This document shows, in pieces, positions 51,920-60,909 of a stretch of 64,000 bases of DNA. The DNA is taken from positions 62,001 through 126,000 of the forward strand of contig JBBIJF010000009.1 in assembly GCA_037446115.1 (NCBI GenBank). The letters are read 5' to 3'. The DNA comes from JANWXD01 sp037446115. GTDB taxonomy: Bacteria > Acidobacteriota > Terriglobia > Bryobacterales > Bryobacteraceae. A model generated the notes under the pieces. The model worked only from the letters and a program-made list of their open reading frames with translations. It did no database searches and was not told the origin of the DNA. Position numbers and translations under genes: made by a program. Every line of letters begins with the position of its first letter. The stretch's first letter is position 1.

Positions 51920-52357
51920 ATGGAGGTGATCCAGCTAGCCATTAGCGACGCTGCTTACGCTGCCGCGCTGCGCCAGAGGCTGGAGCGGAGCGGCAATTGG
52001 GAGGTGCGCTGCGTGGACACCCCCAATTGGGAGGCGGCGGGAGTGGTGGTCGTGGATGCAGGCGCCTTCGAGCGTTTGCCCCGGCCTCTGCCGCACCCCG
52101 AGCGGGTCGTGCTGGTCGCCACGAACGAGCCCGACCAGCTTTCGCGGGCCTGGGAAGCCGGCATCGCCTCGCTTGTATACCAAAACGACCCCCTGGACAC
52201 CGCCCTGCTGGCGATCATGGCCGCCCGGCTCCGTGCCGCACGAGATCTGCGGCGCGTTCCCAACCGCGGATCCGGCGCGGCTCAGGATCCGCAGCAGGAG
52301 GCATCCAACGGAGCGCCCGGGCGCCAGTCTGGCCCGGAGAGGAGACGAATGCGATGA
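51920..52357 (+). CDS. Receiver-like small protein, function unknown
   Basis: 145 residues. The first 110 look like a response-regulator receiver fold (IQLAISDAAYAAALRQRLE, VVVVDAGAFERLP with Asp at the strand end, ERVVLVATNEP, AGIASLVYQNDPLDTALLAIM) but the usual Lys-Pro is missing; the tail is disordered. First gene of the operon behind the sigma-54 promoter; it might signal within this circuit. Coupled to the next gene by ATGA. Confidence 0.6.
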   Translation: MEVIQLAISDAAYAAALRQRLERSGNWEVRCVDTPNWEAAGVVVVDAGAFERLPRPLPHPERVVLVATNEPDQLSRAWEAGIASLVYQNDPLDTALLAIMAARLRAARDLRRVPNRGSGAAQDPQQEASNGAPGRQSGPERRRMR

Positions 52358-52746
52358 GCCGTTCACTTGAGGAACTGGAAGCTGTCGTCCGCCGTCGGAT
52401 CTGCTCGGTCTGCACGGAGCGTACGGTGGACGGAACCTGCGGTCTGGAGGGCGCCAGTTGCGCACTGTTCCGGCTGTTTCCGGCGGTTGCGCGCGCCATT
52501 CTGTCCACCCATAGCGACGACATCCGCGCCTACATCGAGGCCATTCGCCATCAGGTCTGCCCGCTGTGCCGCGAGCAGGCGCCCGACGGCAGCTGTGCGC
52601 TCCGCGACCAGGTGCGGTGCGCCTTGGACGCGTATTTGATGCTCGTCGTGGACGCCATCGAGGAGGCGACCGGCAAGGCGTTTGACCGCAGCGTGCTGGT
52701 GCCGCCGGGCGGCCAGGCGCTGGGGCGGCTCGAAGCCCGGCTTTGA
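52354..52746 (+). CDS. Small protein with a duplicated four-cysteine motif
   Basis: 130 residues, soluble. Two copies of one pattern: Cys17-x2-Cys20-x8-Cys29-x6-Cys36 and Cys69-x2-Cys72-x8-Cys81-x7-Cys89, each with DG-x-C and CAL. The eight cysteines could bind two [4Fe-4S] clusters or zinc ions. Sitting between a receiver-like protein and cytochromes, an electron-transfer or redox-sensing role is likely, but I do not recognise the family. GGAGAGGAG precedes ATG 52354. Confidence 0.65.
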   Translation: MSRSLEELEAVVRRRICSVCTERTVDGTCGLEGASCALFRLFPAVARAILSTHSDDIRAYIEAIRHQVCPLCREQAPDGSCALRDQVRCALDAYLMLVVDAIEEATGKAFDRSVLVPPGGQALGRLEARL

Positions 52747-52768
52747 ACGACCACAAGGAGGGACAGCC

Positions 52769-53056
52769 ATGAACTGGAATCTGACACCCTTTGCCATCGG
52801 CTGGGCGGTCCTGGCGAGCATCGTGATCGTCCTGGCCATCTACCGCAAAAGGGTCGCCGCGCAGGAGGACGACATCATCCACCTGGAGGATACTTCCGGC
52901 ACGACCCTGGCGCGGCAAATGGAAATCGCGCGCAAATTGGATACCATTGACCGTTGGGGCAAGTCGCTCACGGTCGCGGCCTTGATTTACGGGCTGGCCC
53001 TGGGGGCGGCCTATTTGTACCGCGCCTGGTTGGAAAGCTCACGTTACCTGGGTTAG
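52769..53056 (+). CDS. Small two-helix membrane protein
   Basis: 95 residues: helix 1 (about 8-25, FAIGWAVLASIVIVLAIY), an amphipathic acidic middle (HLEDTSGTTLARQMEIARKL), helix 2 (about 68-85, SLTVAALIYGLALGAAYLY). AAGGAGGG is an ideal ribosome site before ATG 52769. No homologue recognised; probable accessory subunit of the cytochrome complex encoded downstream. Confidence 0.65.
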   Translation: MNWNLTPFAIGWAVLASIVIVLAIYRKRVAAQEDDIIHLEDTSGTTLARQMEIARKLDTIDRWGKSLTVAALIYGLALGAAYLYRAWLESSRYLG

Positions 53057-53092
53057 CAACGCCATGACGCGGGGAGGCTCCGGCGGTTTTTC

Positions 53093-54787
53093 ATGACCCG
53101 TTTGGCCGTTTGCGCTGTCGCCGTCTGCCTGCGCCTTGGAGCCCCCGCCCCGCTCATGGCCCAGGCGGCTCTGGACTGCGCAGCCTGCCACGAACAAGCG
53201 GCCAAAATCAAGGATACGCCCCACGGCAAGCTGGGCTGCGCTGCCTGCCATCCCAAGCATGAAACCTATCCGCACCCGGCCGGAGTGCCGCGGCCGCCCT
53301 GCGCCCAGTGCCATGAAGACGTTGCGAAGCGCGATGCCCAGGGTGTGCACGGGCAGGCGCGCGCCCGCGGTGCGATCGCTCCGGATTGCGGCGTCTGTCA
53401 CGGCGACGTTCACCAGGTGCTGCCGCCCAAATCCATGGCCTTCCGGCAGACTGTGCCGGACACTTGCGGCATGTGCCACAGCGACGTGGTCGCGCAGTAC
53501 TTAGGAAGCGTCCACGGCACCGCCCTCAAACAAGGCATCCCGGATACTCCCCTGTGTACGGACTGCCACGGCGAACACTCCATGCTTCCTCACACCCACC
53601 CCCAGTCCCTGGTGCACCGCAGCCACATCCGGGAAACGTGCGAGCGCTGCCACGGCGACGTCCGTCTGGCGCGGCGCTTCCAGTTGCCGGCTGATCGTGT
53701 GGTGAGCTACGAAGCCTCCTATCACGGCCTGGCCGCCAGGGCCGGTTCGCAGACCGTAGCCAACTGCGCCAGTTGCCACGGCTACCACAACATTCTGCCT
53801 TCGAGCGATCCGCGGTCGACCATCCACCCCCAAAACCTCGGCGCCACCTGCGGCCAGTGCCATCCCGGCGCAGGCAAGCGCTTCGCGATCGGTCAAATCC
53901 ACTGGGTCGAAGGCCGGGCGGAACCGGCGCCCGTGCGGTGGGCAAGGCTGTTCTATCTCACGGTCATCCCGGTCACCATCGGCCTCATGCTGCTGCACAA
54001 CGGCGCCGACTGGATTCGTAAGCTCCTGCGGATGCGCTTCGGCAACCCGGTGCTCCATGCAGGCGCCGCCCCGATGGTGCTTCCCGCGGGGGCGGAAGCC
54101 CTCCGGGCGGGAATGCCCGGCGAAGTCCGGATGTACCGCTTCGAGCGCATCCAGCACGGCCTGCTCGTCGTGTCCTTCTTCGTGCTGGTCTGGACCGGAT
54201 TCGCTTTGAAGTATTCCGATCAGTGGTGGGCGCGCCCGCTGGTGGCCTGGGAGCATGTGTTTCCCGTGCGAGCCACGATCCACCGTGCGGCGGGGGTGAT
54301 CCTCATCGCCGTCTCGGTGATGCACGTGGTCTCGCTGCTCGTGGATCGCAACCTGCGCCGTCACTGGGAACAGCTGCTGCCCCGCGCCGAGGACGCACGC
54401 CAGGCGTTCGCGAATCTGGCCTGGCTGTTCGGCCTTCGGAAACAGCGGCCGGCCCTTTCCGGCCACAGCTATGTCGAAAAGGCGGAATATTGGGCCGTGG
54501 TCTGGGGTACGGCCATCATGGCCGTAACCGGCATCGCCCTCTGGGCCACCGATTTCATGCTGGCCTACCTGCCGAAGGTGTGGCTGGACTTTGCCACGAC
54601 GGTACATTTCTACGAGGCGGTGCTCGCCACGCTTGCCATCGTTGTGTGGCACTTCTATGCTGTAATTTTCGACCCTGAGGTCTACCCGATGGATCCGGCC
54701 TGGCTCACAGGCCGCAGCGTCCGGCGGCGCATTCCTGCACACTCATACGAACCGTCGCGGGAACCCGAGGATTCGAACGAAACATGA
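53093..54787 (+). CDS. Nine-haem cytochrome c fused to a b-type membrane cytochrome
   Basis: 564 residues. Signal peptide (1-23), periplasmic domain with nine CXXCH motifs (CAACH twice, CAQCH, CGVCH, CGMCH, CTDCH, CERCH, CASCH, CGQCH), then membrane helices of the cytochrome b561/hydrogenase-b type with histidines such as IQHGLLV, TIHRAAG, VMHVVS and VVWHFY that can bind two b haems. The plan recalls CbcL of Geobacter, an inner-membrane quinol oxidase for extracellular electron transfer. That likeness is from the layout, not an alignment. Confidence 0.85.
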   Translation: MTRLAVCAVAVCLRLGAPAPLMAQAALDCAACHEQAAKIKDTPHGKLGCAACHPKHETYPHPAGVPRPPCAQCHEDVAKRDAQGVHGQARARGAIAPDCGVCHGDVHQVLPPKSMAFRQTVPDTCGMCHSDVVAQYLGSVHGTALKQGIPDTPLCTDCHGEHSMLPHTHPQSLVHRSHIRETCERCHGDVRLARRFQLPADRVVSYEASYHGLAARAGSQTVANCASCHGYHNILPSSDPRSTIHPQNLGATCGQCHPGAGKRFAIGQIHWVEGRAEPAPVRWARLFYLTVIPVTIGLMLLHNGADWIRKLLRMRFGNPVLHAGAAPMVLPAGAEALRAGMPGEVRMYRFERIQHGLLVVSFFVLVWTGFALKYSDQWWARPLVAWEHVFPVRATIHRAAGVILIAVSVMHVVSLLVDRNLRRHWEQLLPRAEDARQAFANLAWLFGLRKQRPALSGHSYVEKAEYWAVVWGTAIMAVTGIALWATDFMLAYLPKVWLDFATTVHFYEAVLATLAIVVWHFYAVIFDPEVYPMDPAWLTGRSVRRRIPAHSYEPSREPEDSNET

Positions 54788-56247
54788 GCGCAACGAATCT
54801 GTGGCGCGAGCAGCTGCGCGCCTGGCTGGGCCCCCTTGTCCATCTGGCCAACAACTGGATCAGCCTCGTCGGAGTCGTGCTGGTGACCACCTCCGCCGTC
54901 TTCTGGCTGTTTTCCCTCCCCATCACCATGCGGCACGAGGTGGACAACCCGTACGCAGGCATCCTGCTGTTCCTCGTGATCCCCGCTGTGTTCGTGGGCG
55001 GACTGCTCATCATCCCGCTCGGTATCTACCGCCAGTTCCGGCGCGAGCGGCGAAGCGGCACGAATCCCTCGGCCAACCCGCTCAACTGGCGTAATGTGGA
55101 TCTCCGCCGCCTGGCGATTTTCGTGGGCGTCACCACGGTGGTGAATGTCGTCATCGCCGGCCAGGCCAGCTACAAGGCCGTCACCTACATGGACAGCGTG
55201 ACCTTCTGCGGTCAGACGTGCCACACCGTCATGGCGCCCGAATTCACCGCGTATCAGAATTCGCCGCATTCTCGTGTGGAATGTGTGGCCTGCCACATCG
55301 GCCCCGGCGCCTCCTGGTTCGTACGCAGCAAGCTCTCGGGCGTGCGGCAGGTCTTCGCGGTCGCCTTCAGCACCTATTCGCGCCCGATCCCGACGCCGGT
55401 GCACAACCTCCGCCCCGCCCGGGAGACCTGCGAAGCCTGCCACTGGCCCCAGAAGTTCGGTGCGGATCGACTGCGGATTCTCGACAAGTTCGCCGACGAT
55501 GAAGCCAACACCCGCACCAAGACCGTCTTGCTCATGCGCATCGGCGGAGGCCGCAAAGGGGGACCGGGCATCCACGGCGCCCACCTCGGGGAAGGCGTCA
55601 CCATCCGCTACGCTCACGCCGACGAGGCGCGCCAGAACATCCCCTGGGTGGAAGTGACCCGTCCCGGCGCCGGGGTGACCACCTACTGGGCCGCCGGTGC
55701 GACGCCGGAACAGGTCAACAAGCTGCCGGTGCGGATCATGGACTGCATGGACTGCCACAACCGGCCCACGCATGCCTTCGACCTGCCGGAGCGCGCCGTG
55801 GATCACGCCATGGCCGAAGGCGAGATCTCGCCCACCCTGCCGTTTATCAAGCGCCGGTCAGTGGAGCTGCTCAAAGCTAGCTATGCCAGCCGGGAGGAGG
55901 CCGCCGCGCGCATCCCTTCGGCGCTCCATGCGTTTTACCGGGACAACTACCCGCAAGTATACGAGGCACAGCGCCCGCAAATCGAGCGCGCCGCGCAGGC
56001 CGTGGTCGCCATTTACCTTCGCAACGTCTTCCCCGAAATGAAGGTCGCATGGGGAACCTATCCGAACCACATCGGCCACACCGATTTCCCCGGGTGTTTC
56101 CGCTGCCACGATGAAGCCCACACCAGCTCCGCCGGAAAGACGATCACGCAGGATTGCAGCGCCTGCCATCAGGTTCTGGCCATGGACGAACCGGCGCCCA
56201 AGATCCTGACCGATCTCGGCCTGGTTACCAACGGTGGCGGCAGATGA
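54784..56247 (+). CDS. NapC/NirT-like multihaem membrane cytochrome c
   Basis: 487 residues. Two or three N-terminal membrane helices (about 25-125), then periplasmic haem sites: one CX3CH (FCGQTCHTVM) and five CXXCH (CVACH, CEACH, CMDCH, CFRCH, CSACH). The PEFTAYQNSPHSRVECVACH stretch is a family mark. Passes electrons between the quinone pool and periplasmic carriers; comparable in size and make-up with the Geobacter ImcH class. ATGA-coupled to the preceding fusion, so the two likely form one complex. Confidence 0.87.
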   Translation: MSATNLWREQLRAWLGPLVHLANNWISLVGVVLVTTSAVFWLFSLPITMRHEVDNPYAGILLFLVIPAVFVGGLLIIPLGIYRQFRRERRSGTNPSANPLNWRNVDLRRLAIFVGVTTVVNVVIAGQASYKAVTYMDSVTFCGQTCHTVMAPEFTAYQNSPHSRVECVACHIGPGASWFVRSKLSGVRQVFAVAFSTYSRPIPTPVHNLRPARETCEACHWPQKFGADRLRILDKFADDEANTRTKTVLLMRIGGGRKGGPGIHGAHLGEGVTIRYAHADEARQNIPWVEVTRPGAGVTTYWAAGATPEQVNKLPVRIMDCMDCHNRPTHAFDLPERAVDHAMAEGEISPTLPFIKRRSVELLKASYASREEAAARIPSALHAFYRDNYPQVYEAQRPQIERAAQAVVAIYLRNVFPEMKVAWGTYPNHIGHTDFPGCFRCHDEAHTSSAGKTITQDCSACHQVLAMDEPAPKILTDLGLVTNGGGR

Positions 56248-56297
56248 GCGCGCCGGCGCGCCGCCCTGTTTGCTAGCGTCAGAGGGGAGGAGGCCTT

Positions 56298-57170
56298 ATG
56301 CCTTCGTTGTCCAGGATTCTGGTTCCCGTGGATTTCTCCAGCCGCTCCGCGGGCGCCGTGCACTACGCCGGGGCGCTCGCGGCCCCGTTCGGCTCCGAGT
56401 TGACGCTCCTGCACGTGCTGCCCCCGCCCCATTACGAGTTCAGCGCCTTGGAGGTCGGCGGCTCCGTGTTGAACGAATTGTTTGCGACGCGCTCGGCTCA
56501 GGTGCGGCAGGAGCTGGAAAACTTCCTGCGCGACGAGCTGGTCCGCCTTTCCGTGCGGCGGGTGGTTTTGGAAGGCGACCCGGCTCGAAAGATCGTCGAA
56601 TTCGCCCACAACGAGCGCATGGACCTGATCGTCATGCCCACACACGGCTACGGGCCGTTTCGCCGGTTTATTCTGGGCTCGGTTACCGCCAAGGTCCTGC
56701 ACGACGCCGACTGTCCTGTTTGGACGGGCGTCCACTTGGAGGAGGCTCCTCCGGCACAGGACATCGCCATAACGCACGTAATGGCGGCGCTGGATCTGGG
56801 GCCCCAAAGCCTCAAGGTGCTGGAGTGGGCCTCCTGGTTGGCCGCTGCCTTCGGCGCCCGCCTTTCCATCCTTCACGCAATTCCCTCCCTCGAAGGCAGA
56901 GCAGGGGAGTACTTTGACCCGGAGTGGCGGCAGCATCTGGCGGAGGAGGGCCGCAAGGAAATCCAGCGGCTGCAGCAGCAGGTGGGCTGCGAGGCGGAGA
57001 TCCTGATCGAAGCCGGCGACCCTCCGCGCGCCGTCGCCGAGGCTGCCGCCCGGACCAAAGCCGGCGTGCTCGTGATCGGTCGCGGCTCTGCCACGGGCCT
57101 TTTCGGCCGCCTGCGGACCAACGCCTACGCCATCATCCGGCAATCGCCCTGCCCCGTGGCCAGCGTGTAG
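56298..57170 (+). CDS. Tandem-domain universal stress protein
   Basis: 290 residues with two UspA domains. First: RILVPVDFSSRSAGAV ... IVMPTHGYGPFRRFILGSVTAKVL, with the ATP-binding G-x2-G-x9-G(S/T) pattern. Second: HVMAALDLGPQSLKVLEWA ... VLVIGRGSATGLFGRLRTNAY. Strong ribosome site GAGGGGAGGAGG. Closely follows the cytochrome operon, so it may be co-transcribed. Tail-to-tail overlap of 46 bases with the radical SAM gene. Confidence 0.9.
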   Translation: MPSLSRILVPVDFSSRSAGAVHYAGALAAPFGSELTLLHVLPPPHYEFSALEVGGSVLNELFATRSAQVRQELENFLRDELVRLSVRRVVLEGDPARKIVEFAHNERMDLIVMPTHGYGPFRRFILGSVTAKVLHDADCPVWTGVHLEEAPPAQDIAITHVMAALDLGPQSLKVLEWASWLAAAFGARLSILHAIPSLEGRAGEYFDPEWRQHLAEEGRKEIQRLQQQVGCEAEILIEAGDPPRAVAEAAARTKAGVLVIGRGSATGLFGRLRTNAYAIIRQSPCPVASV

Positions 57171-58174
57171 GTGGCGGCGTCGCCATTGCCGTCGAACAGT
57201 TCTCCTTGGGGATCGGCCTCGCCCGCTTCCGGCACGTACTCGGCGGGGGCCGCCGCCAGGCCGTGCCGCGCGCGGATCTCCGCCAGCCGTCGGCGAATGA
57301 CCTTGAGGTACGGCCCACGCAGGTACGCGCTCCTGGAGAACATCCGGCGGTAACGCGGCGCCAGATGCGGGAAGTGTTGTTGCAGAAACGGAAAGAAGAC
57401 CGCTTGCGCGCAAGGCTTCAGGTAGACGACGCCGCCTCCCAGCCAGCGTGCTCCCGCCCGGGCGGCTGCGGCCGCCACGGCATCGAGATTCTCTGCGCTG
57501 TCGGTCAGCCCGGGAAGGATCGGGTTCGGGAATACGCCCACGGCGATCCCCTTCGCGGCCAGAGCTTCCACGGCGGCCAGTCGCAGGGCCGGCCGCGGGG
57601 CGAGGGGCTCGAGCCGGCGGGCGAGCGTTTCGTCGGTCGTGGTGACCGTGATGTTGACACACAACAGATTTCTCCGGCGGATCGCAGCGAGCAGATCGAG
57701 GTCTCTTCGAATCAGGTCGGATTTGGTCGTCAGCGAGAGCCGCCGCCCGCGTTCGCTCGCCAGCACCTCCAGTATGGCGCGCGTGACACCGAAGCGCCGC
57801 TCGGCGGGCTGGTAGGGATCCGTCGCCGTTCCGATGGCGATTTCCTCCTGGCGCGGCACCCGGGAGAGGTCCGAAAGAAACGTTTTTTTATCGAAATGTT
57901 TTACGAAGATCTTCCGCTCGAACTCCTCCGGATCCCGCAGCTCCATGAACTCGTGGGTGTAGCGCGCATAGCAGTACCGGCAGGCGAACTCGCAGCCGCG
58001 GTAGGGATTGATGGTCCAGCGAAAGGGCATTCGGGGGCTCGAGCAGCGGTTCAGCAGGCTCCGGCATTCAAGCTGCGAGTATTCCGCCGCCCGCTTGCGC
58101 TCCAGGCGGGGAGCCGCAGATGCCAGGCGCGCGATTCCCACCAGGCGCGGCCCTGCATAGTCGGGGAAGAGCAC
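57125..58174 (-). CDS. Radical SAM protein (spore photoproduct lyase-like/Rv2578c type)
   Basis: 349 residues. Radical SAM cluster motif CX3CX2C (Cys61, Cys65, Cys68 in GCEFACRYCYAR), preceded by the SPRMPFRWTINPYRGC lead typical of this group, then ATDPYQPAE and a TIM-barrel pattern ending FFPFLQQHFP. Such proteins are often called SPL-like but their true reaction is unknown, and spores are not expected here. GTG start at 58174. Confidence 0.85.
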   Translation of the reverse strand: MLFPDYAGPRLVGIARLASAAPRLERKRAAEYSQLECRSLLNRCSSPRMPFRWTINPYRGCEFACRYCYARYTHEFMELRDPEEFERKIFVKHFDKKTFLSDLSRVPRQEEIAIGTATDPYQPAERRFGVTRAILEVLASERGRRLSLTTKSDLIRRDLDLLAAIRRRNLLCVNITVTTTDETLARRLEPLAPRPALRLAAVEALAAKGIAVGVFPNPILPGLTDSAENLDAVAAAAARAGARWLGGGVVYLKPCAQAVFFPFLQQHFPHLAPRYRRMFSRSAYLRGPYLKVIRRRLAEIRARHGLAAAPAEYVPEAGEADPQGELFDGNGDAATYTLATGQGDCRMMA

Positions 58175-58301
58175 GCCTCAATTTTCGCCTTTTTTTCGCC
58201 AGAAATCAAGGGGGCCCGGCAAGCCTCCACGCCTGGGCCCACAACGGCCGAGTTCGGTAAACGACGTGCAAGCGCCAAACCCTGCGGGAGAAGATGATCC
58301 T

Positions 58302-59432
58302 ATGAACGTTGGCGTGTTACGCGAGCAGGCGCCGTTTGAGAACCGCGTGGCCTTGACGCCGCCGGTGGCCCGCCAGCTTGTCGAGCATGGCAATACGGTT
58401 TGGGTTGAGGCGGGCGCAGGGGACGCAGCCATGTTTCGTGACGAGGACTATGTTCGCGCAGGCGCCCACATCGCTTATTCCCCGGCCGAAGTGATGCACC
58501 GCTCGGAGCTTGTGGTCAAGGTCGCCGTGCCGTTGCTCGAAGAACTGGACCAGTGCCCCGTGGGGGCGGCGCTGATGGCCTTCTTCCACATGGCGGTGGC
58601 GTCCAGAAGACTGCTGGAGCGCCTGATGGCGCGCTCGATCACGGCGATCGGCTACGAAATCATCCAGTCCGACGAGGGCCGCCTTCCCGTGCTGGCCGCC
58701 ATCAGTGAAATTGCGGGCCAAATGACCGTTCCTCTGGCGACCCACCTGCTGCGGTCCAGCTCCGGCGGGCGGGGAATTCTGCTGGGGGGAAGTCCTGGCG
58801 TGCCGCCCGCCCACGTGGTCATCCTGGGTGCCGGGGTGGTGGGAACGTGGGCGGCGCGCACGGCGGTGGCCGCGGGCGCGCGGGTAACCGTGCTGGATGT
58901 GGACACGGACAAGTTGCGCCGGTTGCTGGAGCATCTGCCGAACCTTTCGACGGGCCTGGCCGATCCGGATACGGTGGCCGCCGCCGTCGCCGAGGCCGAC
59001 GTTCTCATCGGCGCCGTGCTCGTGGCGGGCCGCAAGACGCCGCACGTGGTGAGTCGCCAGATGGTGGAGCGGATGCGTCCGGGCAGCGTCATCATTGACG
59101 TGGCCATTGATCAGGGCGGCTGCGTGGAGACCAGCCGGCCCACGACGCTCGCCGAACCCTCCTTCCTCCACCACGGCGTGGTCCACTACTGCGTTCCCAA
59201 CCTGACCTCCGATGTGGCCCGCTCGAGCAGCATCGCCCTGGCCCAGGCGCTGCTGCCGTTCCTGCTGGACATTGCGCTGCGAAAGCTCGACGGCGCCTTG
59301 CGGAGCCGCACCGATCTGGCTCGCGGCGTCTACACTCATGCGGGCTGGTGTGTGCGTTCCGGGCTGGCGGAGGCGCTGGGCGTGCCTTGGCGGCCGCTCG
59401 AGCAAGTGCTCGGATCCGGAAGCGCCGGTTGA
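58302..59432 (+). CDS. ald: Alanine dehydrogenase
   Basis: NAD-dependent oxidative deamination of L-alanine to pyruvate. 376 residues. Arg15 (ENRVALTP), Lys73 (ELVVKVAVP) and His96 (AFFHMAV) match the substrate residues of the family, and the Rossmann loop VVILGAGVVGTWAARTA is plain; the end VPNLTSDVARSSSIAL is characteristic. His-Met replaces the usual His-Leu after the catalytic His. GGGAG precedes ATG 58302. Seven bases separate it from the CoA-transferase gene. Confidence 0.92.
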   Translation: MNVGVLREQAPFENRVALTPPVARQLVEHGNTVWVEAGAGDAAMFRDEDYVRAGAHIAYSPAEVMHRSELVVKVAVPLLEELDQCPVGAALMAFFHMAVASRRLLERLMARSITAIGYEIIQSDEGRLPVLAAISEIAGQMTVPLATHLLRSSSGGRGILLGGSPGVPPAHVVILGAGVVGTWAARTAVAAGARVTVLDVDTDKLRRLLEHLPNLSTGLADPDTVAAAVAEADVLIGAVLVAGRKTPHVVSRQMVERMRPGSVIIDVAIDQGGCVETSRPTTLAEPSFLHHGVVHYCVPNLTSDVARSSSIALAQALLPFLLDIALRKLDGALRSRTDLARGVYTHAGWCVRSGLAEALGVPWRPLEQVLGSGSAG

Positions 59433-59439
59433 GGATCGC

Positions 59440-60762
59440 ATGTCGTGGATCGAGATCTACCGTTCGAAAGTGAAGACGGCGGACCAGGCTCTGGCCGTGT
59501 TGCGCTCCGGACAGCGCGTCTACATCCATCAGGGTTGCGCCGAGCCGGAGGAACTCGTCCGGGCCATGGTCCGGCGCGCCCCGCACGTCCGGGACGTGGA
59601 AGTCATCCACCTGGCGACCATGGGCACGGCCGAGTATGCGCGCCCGGAGTTCGAAGGTCACTTCCGGCACAACGCACTGTTCATCGGGGCCAACGTGCGC
59701 CGGGCCGTGCAGGAGGGCCGCGCCGACTACACGCCGATTTTTCTGCACGAGATCGAAGCGCTGTTCCGCAACGGGACGCTGCCGCTGGACGTGGCGCTGA
59801 TCCAGTGCAGTCCTCCGGATGACTTCGGCTTCCTGAGCCTGGGCCCGGGCGTGGACATCACCCTCACCGCCGCCAAGCACGCCCGACACCTGATCATCGA
59901 AGTCAACGACCAGTGCCCCCGCACCCTCGGCGACGCCTTCCTGCACGTGAGCAAGGCCGATGCTATTGTGGAAACCTCGCATCCCCTGCCGGAGTACCAC
60001 AAGGGGGAAATCACAAAGGTGCACCACGCCATCGCTGCCCACGTGGCCAATCTCATTCCCGACGGCGCCACACTGCAAACCGGGATCGGCGGCATCCCGG
60101 ACGCCGTGCTGCTGGCGCTGGTGCACCACAAAGACCTCGGCGTCCACACGGAGATGTTTTCCGACGGGCTGATCGAACTCATCCAGAGCGGCGTCGTGAA
60201 CAACGAGCGCAAGACGCTGCACCCCCACAAGGTGATTTCGGGGTTCGTTCTGGGAACGCGGAAGCTGTTCGATTTCATCCACGATAACCCCATCTTCGAG
60301 TTCCACCCCACCTCCTACACCAACGACCCGTTCGTCATCGCCCAGAATGAGCGCATGGTGGCCATCAATTCCGCTCTGGAGGTGGACCTGACCGGACAGG
60401 TGTGCGCCGATTCGCTCGGCCACCTGCCCTACAGCGGCATCGGCGGGCAGGTGGATTTCATCCGGGGAGCCGCACGATCCAAGGGCGGCGTGCCCATCAT
60501 TGCATTGCCGTCCACAGCCCGGCAGGGAACGGTATCGCGCATCGTACCGGTGCTGCGGCCCGGCGCCGGAGTGGTCACTTCACGCGGCGACGTGCACTAT
60601 GTCGTTACGGAGTTCGGCGTGGCTTCCCTGCACGGCAAGACGCTGCGCCAGCGGGCCGAGGCTCTGATCCAGATCGCGCACCCGCGCTTCCGGGAGGACC
60701 TGCTGCGCGAAGCAGAACGGCTCGGCTATTTGCGCCCCGCCGTGCGGCCGGGGGGATCCTGA
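59440..60762 (+). CDS. Acetyl-CoA hydrolase/4-hydroxybutyrate CoA-transferase family protein
   Basis: 440 residues. Family motifs: QTGIGGIPDAVLLAL (CoA-binding loop), HTEMFSDGLIELI, catalytic Glu in INSALEVDLTGQVCADS, PYSGIGGQVDFIRGAA and FGVASLHGKTLRQRA. Moves CoA between short-chain acids such as acetate and butyrate or hydroxybutyrate; exact acids cannot be read from sequence. GAGG is close before ATG 59440. Operon with ald. Confidence 0.9.
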   Translation: MSWIEIYRSKVKTADQALAVLRSGQRVYIHQGCAEPEELVRAMVRRAPHVRDVEVIHLATMGTAEYARPEFEGHFRHNALFIGANVRRAVQEGRADYTPIFLHEIEALFRNGTLPLDVALIQCSPPDDFGFLSLGPGVDITLTAAKHARHLIIEVNDQCPRTLGDAFLHVSKADAIVETSHPLPEYHKGEITKVHHAIAAHVANLIPDGATLQTGIGGIPDAVLLALVHHKDLGVHTEMFSDGLIELIQSGVVNNERKTLHPHKVISGFVLGTRKLFDFIHDNPIFEFHPTSYTNDPFVIAQNERMVAINSALEVDLTGQVCADSLGHLPYSGIGGQVDFIRGAARSKGGVPIIALPSTARQGTVSRIVPVLRPGAGVVTSRGDVHYVVTEFGVASLHGKTLRQRAEALIQIAHPRFREDLLREAERLGYLRPAVRPGGS

Positions 60763-60774
60763 CGCGGCGGCACT

Positions 60775-60850
60775 TGGTGGACGGCATGGGATTCGAACCC
60801 ACGACCCCGGCGTTGCGAACGCCGTGCTCTCCCAGCTGAGCTAGCCGCCC
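60775..60850 (-). tRNA. tRNA-Ala (anticodon CGC)
   Basis: Read on the minus strand: acceptor GGGCGGC/GCCGTCC (one G-U), D arm GCTC/GAGC, anticodon stem CGGCG/CGCCG around TTCGCAA giving anticodon CGC, T loop TTCGAAT, discriminator A and encoded CCA. Reads GCG codons, frequent in this GC-rich genome. Confidence 0.95.
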
Positions 60851-60909
60851 ACCGTCGCTTCTCGATGACAATATAGCACGCGCCCGCGTGCGGGCTACAA
60901 TAACGCCAG

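Noticed and set aside
51748..51942. 64-codon minus-strand frame over the cytochrome-operon promoter
   Set aside because: It overlaps the sigma-54 promoter and inverted repeat, has no ribosome site and no family pattern.
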